This document shows, one piece after another, positions 11,985 through 21,415 of a DNA stretch of 64,000 bases. Position 1 is the first letter of the stretch, and every line of letters begins with the position of its first letter. Below the pieces are notes generated by a model that saw nothing but the letters and a program-made list of their open reading frames with translations, had not been told where the DNA came from and searched no databases. Origin of the DNA: Dromiciops gliroides (taxonomy: Eukaryota; Chordata; Mammalia; Microbiotheria; Microbiotheriidae); assembly GCF_019393635.1 (NCBI RefSeq), contig NC_057862.1:92847659-92911658 (forward strand). The letters are read 5' to 3'. The position numbers and the translations under genes are program-made.

Positions 11985-12127
11985 TGGGGGGCAGCTAGGT
12001 GGTACAGTGGATAAAGCACAGGCCCTGGATTCAGGGGGACCTGAGTTCAAATCTGACCTCGGACTCTTGACACTTACTAGCTGTGTGACCCTGGGCAAGT
12101 CACTTAACCCCCATTGCCCAGGGAAAA
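11985..12127 (+). mobile_element. Marsupial CORE-SINE inserted in L1, plus strand
   Basis: Full-length head-to-tail SINE flanked by a 13-bp perfect target duplication aaaattgaatagc (11972-11984 and 12128-12140). Inserted into the L1 fragment. Confidence 0.95.
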
Positions 12128-12140
12128 AAAATTGAATAGC

Positions 12141-12850
12141 CAATGGACTCTATGGATCCCACTCTCCCAGACCTACCTCCTGTTTCACAAAACTGTTTCT
12201 TCTGAGGCTTAACCTTACCAGTTCTAGGTAGAACTGATTGCTGAAACTCTCCTGCAAACTTGCTGATATTATGTTTCCACTTTCCTTATCCCAAGTAGGA
12301 CTTCCTGGTTAATTTTTAGATAATTCTCTCCCCCTTTTGCTATTGGTTCATGTTCCTTTCAGCCCACATGACAACTTCCCTTTGTCTGAAAATGCTATGT
12401 AAATCCAAGCCACCAAAAGTTCTTTGCCTTGGACCAGAGCTCACATGCTGTCCTTTGCTGGAGCCAGCTGAAATTGGCTCTAGAGAGCTGGTTTGTTAAA
12501 TTTTCAGTGTGAGCATTTATTTACACCTTGAATACTGGCAAATGTTACAAATCAGGGCTTGACTTATTCTGTTGATTTCTAGATTTAAGTGATATAGAAA
12601 ATAATGCAAATTAAACTTAAAAGTATACTGACATACTTTGGTGGGAGGAGGAGGTGTGGAGCCTGATGTAAAGCATTTACCAGTACTTCTTTGCAGTATA
12701 TTCCACCATTTCTCTGGGCCACTATCCTACATACTACTCATGGGATGGTAGGGGGAAAAGAGGAAACACAAGACTCTACCTGTGACTGAATTGATGTCTA
12801 TCTGACCACACAATTCTAATATTGTTGTGCCAACCACCCAAACTCTCCCC
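12141..12850. repeat. Unassigned insert between two L1 halves
   Basis: L1-like sequence stops near 12140 and resumes near 12850, so these 700 bases look like a separate insertion. They contain ggctctagagagctggtttg and aaatcagggcttgacttatt, phrases that feel repeat-like, but I could not name the family. Confidence 0.35.
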
Positions 12851-13680
12851 TAAATTTGCAGGACACAAAATTATCTATTTTGGTTTTTTTGTGATTACCT
12901 TTATTACTTGCCAAATTGGTTAAGAATTCTCCTTCTTACCGTAGTTGGGAAAGGTACCCAATTTACTTCTCTTCTAAATTTTTTATGGTATGACCTTTAG
13001 TGTTAGGTCCTGTATCAGTTTTTAAATTCATTATATTGTATTCTATGCCAAACTGTTTCCAAGTTTTCCCAAAAGTTCTTGTCATATAGGGTTTTGTCCT
13101 CCTAAATAACTTATGTTTTTAGGTTTATTGAACATTTTATTATTGAGTTCAATTGTTTCTAATTCTTCCTTTTCCAGACTGTTTCATTGATTTACTTTCC
13201 TATTTTTAACTAATATCAAATAGTTTTGGTGATTACAGCATTATAGTAACATTTAATGAGATTTACAGTACTATTTCTCCTTTATTTCTTTTTTCCATTA
13301 TTTTATCTGAAATTCTAGACCTTTTCTTTCTCCAATAAATTTTGTTAATATTTTGTCTGCTTGATAATGGATCCTATTGGAAGTGTGCTTTAGCATTAAA
13401 TACCTGTTTATTTAGGTAGTATACTTTTTATCATATTGGATAGGCACAGTGAAGAATACTAAATATTCCTCCAATGATTGTCATTCTTTATATCTTTGAG
13501 TGTTTTGTAATTGTATCTATACAAGCCTTAAGTGAGCCTTGTTAGATTGACCTTCCAGATATTCTATGTATCTTGTAGTTATTTTAGTGGAACTTCACTT
13601 TCTATTGTTTCCTCCTGGATTTTGTTATTGCTATACAGAAATGTTAACATCCCTTTTCAATTACGTTTGGTTATATTTAC
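12850..13680 (-). mobile_element. L1 ORF2 interior fragment, minus strand
   Basis: Antisense L1 ORF2 landmarks in order: gtcctgtatcagtttttaaa, gccaaactgtttccaagttt, ggtgattacagcattatagt and tgagtgttttgtaattgtat. These match the human series (tttaatccatcttgaatta, gccagttttcccagcacc, ggttactgtagccttgtag). Belongs to the same insertion as 10900-11971. Confidence 0.75.
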
Positions 13681-13689
13681 AGATAATGT

Positions 13690-14170
13690 CATCAAAAGTT
13701 ACAGCTGGAAGGGATTTTGAAGATAACTAGTCTAGACTTCTCATTTTACTTCAATTCCTTAAAGATTTGTGACTTTTAAAAAATGTTCTAATGCAGATCA
13801 CCATTCTTCTATGACTTAGCAAACTTCTCAAGTTGATGTGACTGAAAAATGTATCAACTTCAGACCAACCTACTCCAACTTAGTAAGTTTGGTCTAAGAA
13901 TGAAAGATATACTATCATGGGCCTTCCCTTATTAATAGAAACTACAAAAACTGACATGACTTTAAAGAACCAAGGATGATTTTCATACCATAATGTGGCA
14001 TTACAGTAGGACTTCAATGGAGGGAATTTACTCTATTTTATAGATGAAAAAAACGAGGCACAAATTGGAGATGTAACTTGCCCAAAGTCACACAACTATG
14101 TAATAACAATACTAGGACTAGAAATTGTCTACCCTCCAAGTCTAAGGCTCTACATAATATGCCACTTTCT
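13690..14170 (-). repeat. MIR fragments, minus strand (two pieces)
   Basis: The first piece is 13690-13745 (gttacagctggaagggattt, then ctagtctagacttctcattt). The second is 14035-14165 (gatgaaaaaaacgaggcaca, cccaaagtcacacaactatg, ctaaggctctacataatatg). They are in MIR antisense order and are separated by about 290 bp of unassigned sequence. Confidence 0.6.
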
Positions 14171-14921
14171 ATTATTTCTAAAGTTTTGTGACTCTCTAAT
14201 CTTATCAATGTGGCAATCTCCAACAACGAAAATTAGAACCCATACCTTCTTATCCTTTGTAACTTTCATCCATGTTTCCTAAAAATTAATGGAGGGAGGG
14301 AGAGAGGGTAGGGGTGGAGAAGGGAAGAAAGTGGTACAAATAATATATTGAGGGACATCTTCTAAATCTCTTTAAATTCTATGTATCCCAATGGAACCCA
14401 CACACTATCTTCTTTTGTGGACCTTACATCTCTCTGATGACATTATGTAGCTTCTCTAATGCAATCTTCTTTTGGTAATATGTTGTTTCTTAGTAATATG
14501 CCTATTTATGTCCAGCATGACACCCTCCAGTGTCCTCTGGGTAAGTCTAAACTTTAATTTTTGAAGACTGTTATATTCTATGATTCTCATCACCGAAAGA
14601 AAGCTGATGTTAAAACAGATGAGATTTTGTTTCAGGGAAAAATTTGACATTTTTAAAAGCACTGTGCACTTTCCAAAGGTAATCCAGATTGCTCCTCTTC
14701 CTATTGAATTATATCTATAAACTACATACATTCACATATATTAAAATTTGTATATATTTATATAATATATGTAAATAAAAGTATACAAATGTGCACACAT
14801 ATACTGACATAGATCTAATGAGATAAATATATTTCCTAAGATATACAAACACACATATATTAAAACATACCTATACAGACATATATATTTATATACATAA
14901 ATGTATATGTATATTTCCTTG
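14170..14921. repeat. Unassigned sequence ending in an AT/CA-rich microsatellite
   Basis: 14720-14915 is built of degenerate tatata/acacat units (for example ttatataatatatgtaaata and acacatatattaaaacatac). The rest is unassigned. Confidence 0.5.
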
Positions 14922-15418
14922 TGTGATGTTTAAAATCTATGTTGTGTGATCACCTTAAATTAGAAGCTTTAGCACCAGTCTTTGGGCATTAAACATTTAT
15001 TAAAGCATACAGGTATTAACATGGAGTTCAGAAAGTTAAGAAAAGGCCTATCTAGCCTAGACTTCCAGCCTGGTTGGGTTCTTCCTCAAGTCCTCTGCCA
15101 GGAGCCTGCTTCAACCAGGAACTCTCCAGCAAGCTGATTGTGGAAGCTTTTTGTAGGTCTGGAATAGAGCAGGTACTTACACACTGCTTCAAGCTAATTG
15201 GTTGAAGTCATCCAAATCCATTGGTTTTGAAGGTGTTCTCAAGTTGAGTTCACGGTCTAGCTTCTGAGAATACCTTCTTAAGGGATAGCTAGGTGTGATT
15301 ACAATCCAGTTAACTTGAAGTAGGCTAATCAGCAGTTAATCACTCTCACTTGATTCAATCAGTCTATATTAATCTCCGGGTGGATCTTTGAGTATCTGGT
15401 AAATCTCATTTCATCACA
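14922..15418 (-). mobile_element. Solo LTR, same ERV1-like family, minus strand
   Basis: Terminal repeats TGTGATG...CATCACA and a 4-bp target duplication CTTG (14918-14921, 15419-15422). On the minus strand it aligns by eye along its whole length with the LTR at 8216-8666. It carries about 46 extra bases near 15245-15290, which were either lost from the other copy or gained here. The poly(A) signal is at 15001-14996. The TATA position reads tacaaaa, so the promoter is weakened. No internal retroviral sequence. Confidence 0.9.
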
Positions 15419-15434
15419 CTTGAGAGTAAGGATT

Positions 15435-15515
15435 ATTTCATTCTTTGTATTTGTATACCCAGTTCCTGGTACAGTGCCTGATGCATAACAGGCACTCAGT
15501 AAATGCCTAATATTT
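15435..15515 (+). repeat. L2 3' end fragment, plus strand
   Basis: ttctttgtatttgtataccc, then cagttcctggtacagtgcct and caggcactcagtaaatgcct match the L2 3' terminus (ccccagcgcttagcacagtgcctggcac ... taaatg). Confidence 0.8.
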
Positions 15516-16510
15516 ATGTGTACATGCACACATGTATATTTTCATACATGTATGTGTGTATATAAATGGGTGTGTCCCTTCAGCCAAGTACAAATTTAAT
15601 ATTTGGGGATATATTTGGGATATAAGGGAAAAAGACTGAGGCAACTAGGTATAATAGTGAGGCCCTTTCAAATTTAAATGAAATACTCCCTATACTATAA
15701 TGAATCTCAGACCTTAAGTAGCTCAATTGTATAAGTAGCTGCCAGTTGAGGCAATGATTTGCTCTTAGGGCATTTGCTTTTAGTACCTTTTCCCTCAGCC
15801 ACTTACTTATTTGCATAGACCAGGAGAAATTAAGGTAAAGTTCCTCACAGAGGGAACCCAGGTCTGAACCAAGGATAAATCTACTTAATGGGAGAGGGTA
15901 TACCTATCCTATCTACTACCTGACAGGTGGTAATAATAGTACCCAGCTAAGTCTTAGTCTAAAGATGTTTGATACTACAACTCAATGAAAAGCAAGCCCA
16001 GGAAATCCAGGGTACTTTTTTTTAACAAGTGTAACTTGGGAGAATGACTAGTTACCTACAATGTAATACCCAATCTGAGCTTATTCCCCCAACTCACTCC
16101 CACTGGTAGGTTGGGTCTTGGATGGGAGAGGGGAAGAGGTGATTGCTACCTAGAATTCCAGGACTAATGTAGGTAATTAACCTTAAAACTGTGGTTCATG
16201 AGTCCCCATTAGTGTGTTTCATATTAACAATCAGTAGACTCAATCAGCTCTTTACAAAGGCATTTACTTAAAAGGTATAATACTTCATCTACATTTGAAA
16301 GGGCCTCAGTGTCTTTCTCTTTGATCATTAGGACATTCCAACATGCTGGGGGTCTTCCTTGCTGTGGGAAATATGGCAAATATATTTGGAGGAATCTAGG
16401 GAAATTGCAGAGGATGGACATGACCTTTTCTAAAAGCTAATGTAGGCTAGCTACCTAATGATTCTCAACTGCTAATTTTACAGGGGAACATACCTGAGGG
16501 GGTTTAAGCA
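15516..16510. other. Unassigned intergenic stretch
   Basis: No gene or clear repeat seen. A short CA/TG-rich patch lies at 15515-15565. Confidence 0.3.
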
Positions 16511-16525
16511 GATGTTAGTGAATCA

Positions 16526-16763
16526 GGGCAGCTAAGTGGTGCAGAAGATGGAGTGACTGGACTGGAGTCAGGATCTTCTTGAGTTCAAATCTGCCCTCGG
16601 ATACTTATTAGCTATGTGACTCTGGGCAAGTTACTTAACCCTGTTTACCTCAGTTTCCTCATCTATAAAATGAACTTGAGAAGGAGGTGGCAAACCACTC
16701 CAGCATCTTTGCCAAGAAAACCCCAGATGGGGTCACAATGAGTCAGATACAAATGAACAACAA
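16526..16763 (+). mobile_element. CORE-SINE with RTE tail, plus strand
   Basis: Head gggcagctaagtggtgcaga, core agctatgtgactctgggcaa, then cctcatctataaaatgaact and the RTE-type end gccaagaaaaccccagatgg with an acaaatgaacaacaa tail. Perfect 11-bp target duplication ttagtgaatca (16515-16525 and 16764-16774). Confidence 0.93.
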
Positions 16764-16984
16764 TTAGTGAATCATTCCCAACTTCATAGGGACAATCTTA
16801 GAACCCTGAATCAGAAACATAGCTTTGACCTCAGGATCAATACCCATCTATGGGAAGCTGAAATAAGAATATTCAAAATGTTATATGGGCTATAATATCT
16901 CTATGGACCTCAAATATGTTTTCCTTCTGGGAAAACTTCAAGTATAGGGGGATGCTAGAGGAAAATGGGATTTGTGGAACCAAG

Positions 16985-17290
16985 GAAAGGGATAGTTTAT
17001 GCTTCCTATGAGTCCTTTGTGTTTGTGCATTTTCTGTCTTGTATCTGATATTGTACATATATGCATGGATATGTAATATACATGTACACACATTCATATG
17101 CATATAGATATTTCACGTGCATTGCTATATGATTATGTATTTGTACATGTATATGCTTATAAAATATATACATGTTATACATACATATCAGATACCAGAC
17201 AACTTTCATTTCACCTCATAGAAAATGCACAAACACGAAGGACTCACAGGAAACATAAACCTTTCCTTTCCTTCTATGCAAGTCCTATTT
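16985..17290. repeat. Imperfect inverted repeat with AT/CA-rich loop
   Basis: 16995-17035 and 17220-17260 are reverse complements at 38 of 41 positions. Similarity extends outward (ccctttcctt-type sequence) and inward (atatcagata...agac), with about 19 extra bases in the right arm. The loop (about 17060-17165) is palindrome-rich. Peptides from opposite strands both contain the string RTHRKHK, which is a by-product of the inversion, not a gene. Confidence 0.85.
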
Positions 17291-17372
17291 CCTCACAAAC
17301 ACACATGTGTGTACACACATGTACACATATGTATGCATCTGTGTGAGAAAACCCACACACATACATGAGAGA
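17290..17372. repeat. CA/TG-rich degenerate microsatellite
   Basis: Runs of cacaca and tgtgtg with internal palindromes (acacatgtgtgtacacacat). Adjoins the inverted repeat. Confidence 0.7.
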
Positions 17373-17704
17373 AAATTCTGATATTTATTGATTGGATCCT
17401 GGAAGTGGGAAGCCAAAGAGCAATTTGTGCAATATATCCTCAGGATTAAATCTGATCTTTTTCAACTCAAGTGTTGTTTCAAGTGTCCCCTAAAATAGTT
17501 TCTTCTTGCTTTTAGATCTATGAAGGCAAATCTACCAACTTCTTTAATCTCCTCCCTGAGTAAAATCCATCTGATAGTCTTCTAATTAGTTATAACTTCT
17601 CTATGTTTCAGATTTCATTATAGTGAGTCAAAATTAATGTGGCTGAGTTCCACCAGTAGTATATCAACTCATAGGTCACTAGACAAAAATCATAAATTAA
17701 AAGA

Positions 17705-17910
17705 AGGCAACATAGTGGGGTAGAAATAATGCTAGATTTGGAATGAAAAGACCTGAGCACAAATCTCAGGTCTGCCATTTATTAGCGGACCTTGAACAAA
17801 ACCTTCAACTTCTTTGATACTGCTTTTTTTTCATCTGTAAAATGAGAAAAATCATACTTGTATTATCTGCATCATGAGTTGTAAGGATCAAATAAACCCA
17901 TGTATATGAA
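17705..17910 (+). repeat. MIR, plus strand
   Basis: ggtagaaataatgctagatt, caggtctgccatttattagc, ttcatctgtaaaatgagaaa and tgagttgtaaggatcaaata follow the full MIR order. Confidence 0.8.
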
Positions 17911-18129
17911 GGATTTGTTATGCTTGACCCCAAAAGTTAGAAGCTGCAGGGGCTAGATTTACATTGATAGAAAAAAAATATCTAACAAGAATTGCCTAAA
18001 TTGGGATGGGAATTTTTGGGAGGACATGGATTCCTTGTCAATTGGAGGTTTTCAAGTAGTAATTAGATGGCCACTTGTAGAAGATTCCAATATTAATAAT
18101 AATAGCTGACATGTATCACTTAAGGTTTG

Positions 18130-18265
18130 TAAAACAGTATGACATAATTAATAGCGCTGTCCTCAGAGTCAGGAAAAACTGGTTTTAAGTTTTGCCTCTG
18201 ATGAACCCAGTGAACCTGGGTGAGTCACTTAACTTTTCAGTACCCTAGGCAATTAACTGACTAAG
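18130..18265 (+). repeat. Old CORE-SINE, plus strand
   Basis: taatagcgctgtcctcagag, gtcaggaaaaactggttttaa and a diverged core aacctgggtgagtcacttaa. The 5' head is worn. Confidence 0.65.
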
Positions 18266-18609
18266 ACTATAAGATGCAAAACAAGTGCCAATGTTCATAG
18301 ATAGAGGGAGTTTCTTCATCAGAAGTTCCCAATACCAATGAATACAGGTTCAAAATCAAAAATCCAAAATATTTCCTGAATTTATTTATGAATATCTGTG
18401 TGTCCTTTCTTATGCAGTTTGAGGTAGGGAAAATAAAAAGTCATCCCAAAGCTGATACCCATATATCATACGTTGAGTACCTTATGGGAGAAAACCCTTT
18501 TAGCCAGATATGGGGAAATACTAAGTATCAGTCAAACTTAAGCTTTGTTTTAGAGATTTTCCAGGAGTATCCTTGAGTAGAGGAGAGGGGGAAAGGGGGA
18601 TTAATCAGA

Positions 18610-18790
18610 GAGATCAGAGAATCATAGATTTATATTTGGAAGACACCTTAGAGTCCATGTAGTTCGACTCTCTCATTTTGAAACTAAGGCCCAAGTAGTA
18701 ACTTGTAAGTCAAGTAAGTAACTTGACTAAGGTTTTATATATATAGTGACACAAGTGGTATTTAAAGTCTGATTCTCTGAATCCAAATAC
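18610..18790 (-). repeat. MIR, minus strand
   Basis: aatcatagatttatatttgg, gaagacaccttagagtccat, cattttgaaactaaggccca and gtctgattctctgaatccaa are in antisense MIR order. Confidence 0.7.
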
Positions 18791-18869
18791 AGAACCTGAT
18801 CTTTGAGTGCAGGCCCTGATGATTAGGCCCATAACTTTGTGAACCTGGAGTCTTTTGTGAAGACTTATT

Positions 18870-19770
18870 TCCTGAATGCCCAATGCAATAAAATTCAGGT
18901 ATAATTCATTAGCAGCAAGAATGATTACTTATCTCATTGATAGCCTAATTACCAATGTTTGGTAATTTTATGTTTCAGAGAAATATTACAGATGTAATTG
19001 TTGCATACAAAGAATGTATTTTTTGGCAGATATCCAGAATAGAAATTCACCAAAGGAGAAAAAGTGATTAAAGGGAAATAAATGACTTCAATATTTTCCT
19101 AGAAAACTGATATAATACAATTATCAGCAAATGAAAGAACTAAAGATCTTACCTTTGGAATCAGGAGGGAAAAGTTTGAGTTATATAATGTACAATGAAT
19201 GTTCAAGATAAGAACTGAAGAGGGTCAAATAGTAAAAAAAAATCAGTTATTAAAAATGTGACAATGCTCATTTAAAATAGAGATTTTGGATCACTGGTTC
19301 TTAAGAGACCTCGATCAAATGAGATAAATGTAAAGCACTCCTGCAAACCTTAAAATGGTATATAATGCTAGATATTGCAGAAAATATAACATCAACAGTT
19401 TCTTCAAAATTTGCAACTAATATGGTCTCTTTAATATTCCTTTAATAAAATTGTTTGAGATAGTTGGTTTGCTGTAATAAATTCAGGACCAGACACTTCT
19501 TGTCCTTAACAAAATGTACTCCTCATTCTCTATCTCAATAGCTCTTTTCATCACCTTTGTGCCTTTTCTCTCAAATTTGTTCATTTTTATCAATAGACCG
19601 TTAAGTTGCCATCAAAACCTAAACGCACTGATATAAAATAGTACCATGTCTGACTTTGTTTAGGAACATATTCATGAGAAATCCTGGATATGCTCCATTT
19701 GTAGACCTTTAGAACAGGAAAGGATCCCTGAGATTATCAAGTCCAACCTCATCATTTTATAGATTAAGAA
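18870..19770. other. Unassigned upstream intergenic stretch
   Basis: AT-rich; no gene or repeat recognised. A short MIR-like remnant lies at 19705-19775 (ggaaaggatccctgagatta, then catcattttatagattaaga). Confidence 0.3.
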
Positions 19771-19929
19771 ATTACTTTGTAGGATATTCGCTGCCTGTCA
19801 CCCTGAGACCCTTGGTAATTGTTAGAATTTGATCAGCCCTTGAACCTCGCCAAATTCGTTTATTAGAGGGCCTGGGCGGAATGAATGCGCTCAGCAACCT
19901 TTTCCTTCGGCTCCAGAAGTGCTTTGGTG

Positions 19930-20035
19930 TTTTGTTTTGTTCAGTACCTTTCTTTGTAACCCTGGCACTCAGTACAGCGTCTGGCATGGAGTAGGCACTT
20001 AACAAATGCTTCTTGCTTGTCGTTGATTGATTTTG
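19930..20035 (+). repeat. L2 3' end fragment, plus strand
   Basis: cctttctttgtaaccctggc, actcagtacagcgtctggca and taggcacttaacaaatgctt are the L2 terminus. Confidence 0.8.
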
Positions 20036-20615
20036 GTGAGTTACTGCCTCAACTTTCCCGAGGATGCTTATTGATCCTGTACTATATTCCTTCGCAGAAA
20101 CTGAATTCAATTCCAGGACCTCTGAAGCATCTTCTTTTCCTCCCCTTCACACTCCTCCCCGTCCCCTTGTCCTCTCCTTCCCCGCCCCGCACCCCCCTCC
20201 AGTTAGCTTGGTACAGAGATGGACTTGGAGCGAGTCAGAACACCTGAGTTATTTAGCTTTGCCACTACCTAGTGACTTTGAGCAAATGAGTTCATCTCGC
20301 TGGGCCTCAGCTTCCTGCTCTATAACAAGGCCGTCCTAACAGCTGCCCTACCTGCAGTGGGGAGCATCCACACACATGCCTGCCACAGCAGTGCCATCTT
20401 TATACCTGTTATCTGAGGCCTTAGAGACCTCTTAAATGTGGACCTCAGCCCCAATGTCTCAGATACTTTCACGTTTCAGGAGAGGTGACCGGGCGGGGAA
20501 GGGACCTGGAACAAGGCCAAACAACAAACGCAAGGATAGGGAGGGCAAAGGAAGAGAGAATGAAATCCAGCTCTCCTCACACCTCCTCTCCCTGCTAGAA
20601 ACTTGGGTGAGGTTG

Positions 20616-20629
20616 GTTGCTATGGCGAC
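20616..20629 (+). promoter_or_regulatory. X-box (RFX-type) motif in the promoter
   Basis: gttgctatggcgac is an imperfect palindrome close to the RFX consensus GTTGCC-ATGG-CAAC arrangement. It sits about 100 bp upstream of the presumed start site, followed by the CCAAT boxes. Spacing to the first ATTGG box is about 20 bp. Binding is inferred from the motif only. Confidence 0.5.
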
Positions 20630-20719
20630 CCCTCTGCGAGGCTAAGCTCCCTATTGGAAGAGGGCTCGACCAGCTCCAGCCCATTGGCCAGGAGACAAGA
20701 ACCAATAGGAAGGCGGGAT

Positions 20720-20765
20720 GTTGACGACGTCTCAAAATGGCTGCCGGATCGCGCGAGCCGGTCGG
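20720..20765 (+). other. FAM204A: FAM204A exon 1 (5' untranslated), 3' end defined
   Basis: The 3' end is set by the splice donor tcgg|gtgagt at 20765/20766, a near-perfect consensus. The 5' end is approximate, placed from the CCAAT boxes and the YY1/TISU-like motif. The exon contains ATG at 20737 in strong context (A at -3, G at +4). That ATG is not in frame with the FAM204A protein and starts an upstream ORF that runs across the splice into exon 2. Confidence 0.7.
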
Positions 20766-21239
20766 GTGAGTAGTTCCTCGTCCTGGGAGTTGTTGTGGTT
20801 CTCCGGGAGCCCAGCGGGCTGCTGGGGTTCCCGGCGGGGTGCAGATTCTTTCTGGGTTAGGGCAGCGCTCTGGCTGGTCCCGCTGGGCCCTCAGCGGCGG
20901 CGGCCGAGACTGCGACCGTGGTGGCATCGGAGGACTCGGGTTTGATCTGAGGGGAAAGGGGACGCAGTGTTTGTGCCCGTGTGGGCTTCCTTCCTCTTCG
21001 GGCTGCCCACGAATGGGGGAAGGCCCTGGGGACTCTCTTTAATGACGTTCGTGTTTCTAGAAATAGCGTGTTTCAGAAAATATGGATAGATAAAAATCAG
21101 CAGGAGGCCGGAGATCTGAGAAGCCCTGGAACTGGAATCTTGGGGCCTCCTCGCTCAGGCTTCCTCGACCCCCGAGGGTTTTTCCTTCTACCCAAGTTGT
21201 GATTCTAGTTGAAGAAGAGGTGAAATGGGAAGGATGTTG

Positions 21240-21415
21240 GGCAGGGAGTAAAGAGAAGTCCGGGGTTCAGATCCTAGCGCCGGCCCAGACTCGCTGTGTG
21301 GCCTTGAGCATGTCACTTCCCCCGTGGATCTTAGTGTCTGTCCTCCTTTGTAAACAGGGAGGTTGGACCCGTGCGATGTCCAAGATCTCTTCCGGCTCTA
21401 AGGTTTCATTATGAG
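21240..21415 (+). repeat. MIR in intron 1, plus strand
   Basis: ggggttcagatcctagcgcc, ctcgctgtgtggccttgagc, tgtcctcctttgtaaacagg and ccaagatctcttccggctct give a complete MIR order. It is GC-rich because it sits beside the CpG island. Confidence 0.8.

Larger units (their letters stand above)
20590..20960 (+). promoter_or_regulatory. FAM204A: CpG-island promoter of FAM204A
   Basis: This is the only GC- and CpG-rich stretch in an otherwise AT-rich window, and it surrounds the non-coding first exon. There is no TATA box. Three CCAAT/ATTGG boxes lie in 60 bp: ctattgg at 20651-20657, cccattgg at 20681-20688 and accaatag at 20701-20708. An X-box-like RFX site is at 20616-20629. TGACG/GACGT half-sites (CRE-like) are near 20722-20731, and a YY1/TISU-like motif caaaatggctgcc is at 20733-20745. 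This is a typical TATA-less housekeeping promoter. The start site is inferred to lie just upstream of the YY1-like motif, about 20710-20735. Confidence 0.85.

Noticed and set aside
16873-17346. Similar peptides on opposite strands (RTHRKHK)
   Set aside because: Explained by the inverted DNA repeat, not by two related genes.
19772-20110. 112-codon minus-strand frame upstream of the promoter
   Set aside because: Composed partly of an L2 fragment; no protein family resemblance.
20595-20927. 110-codon minus-strand frame across the CpG island
   Set aside because: GC-rich DNA has few stops by chance. There is no splice, conservation or family evidence, and it is rich in Pro/Arg/Ser as expected from CpG sequence.
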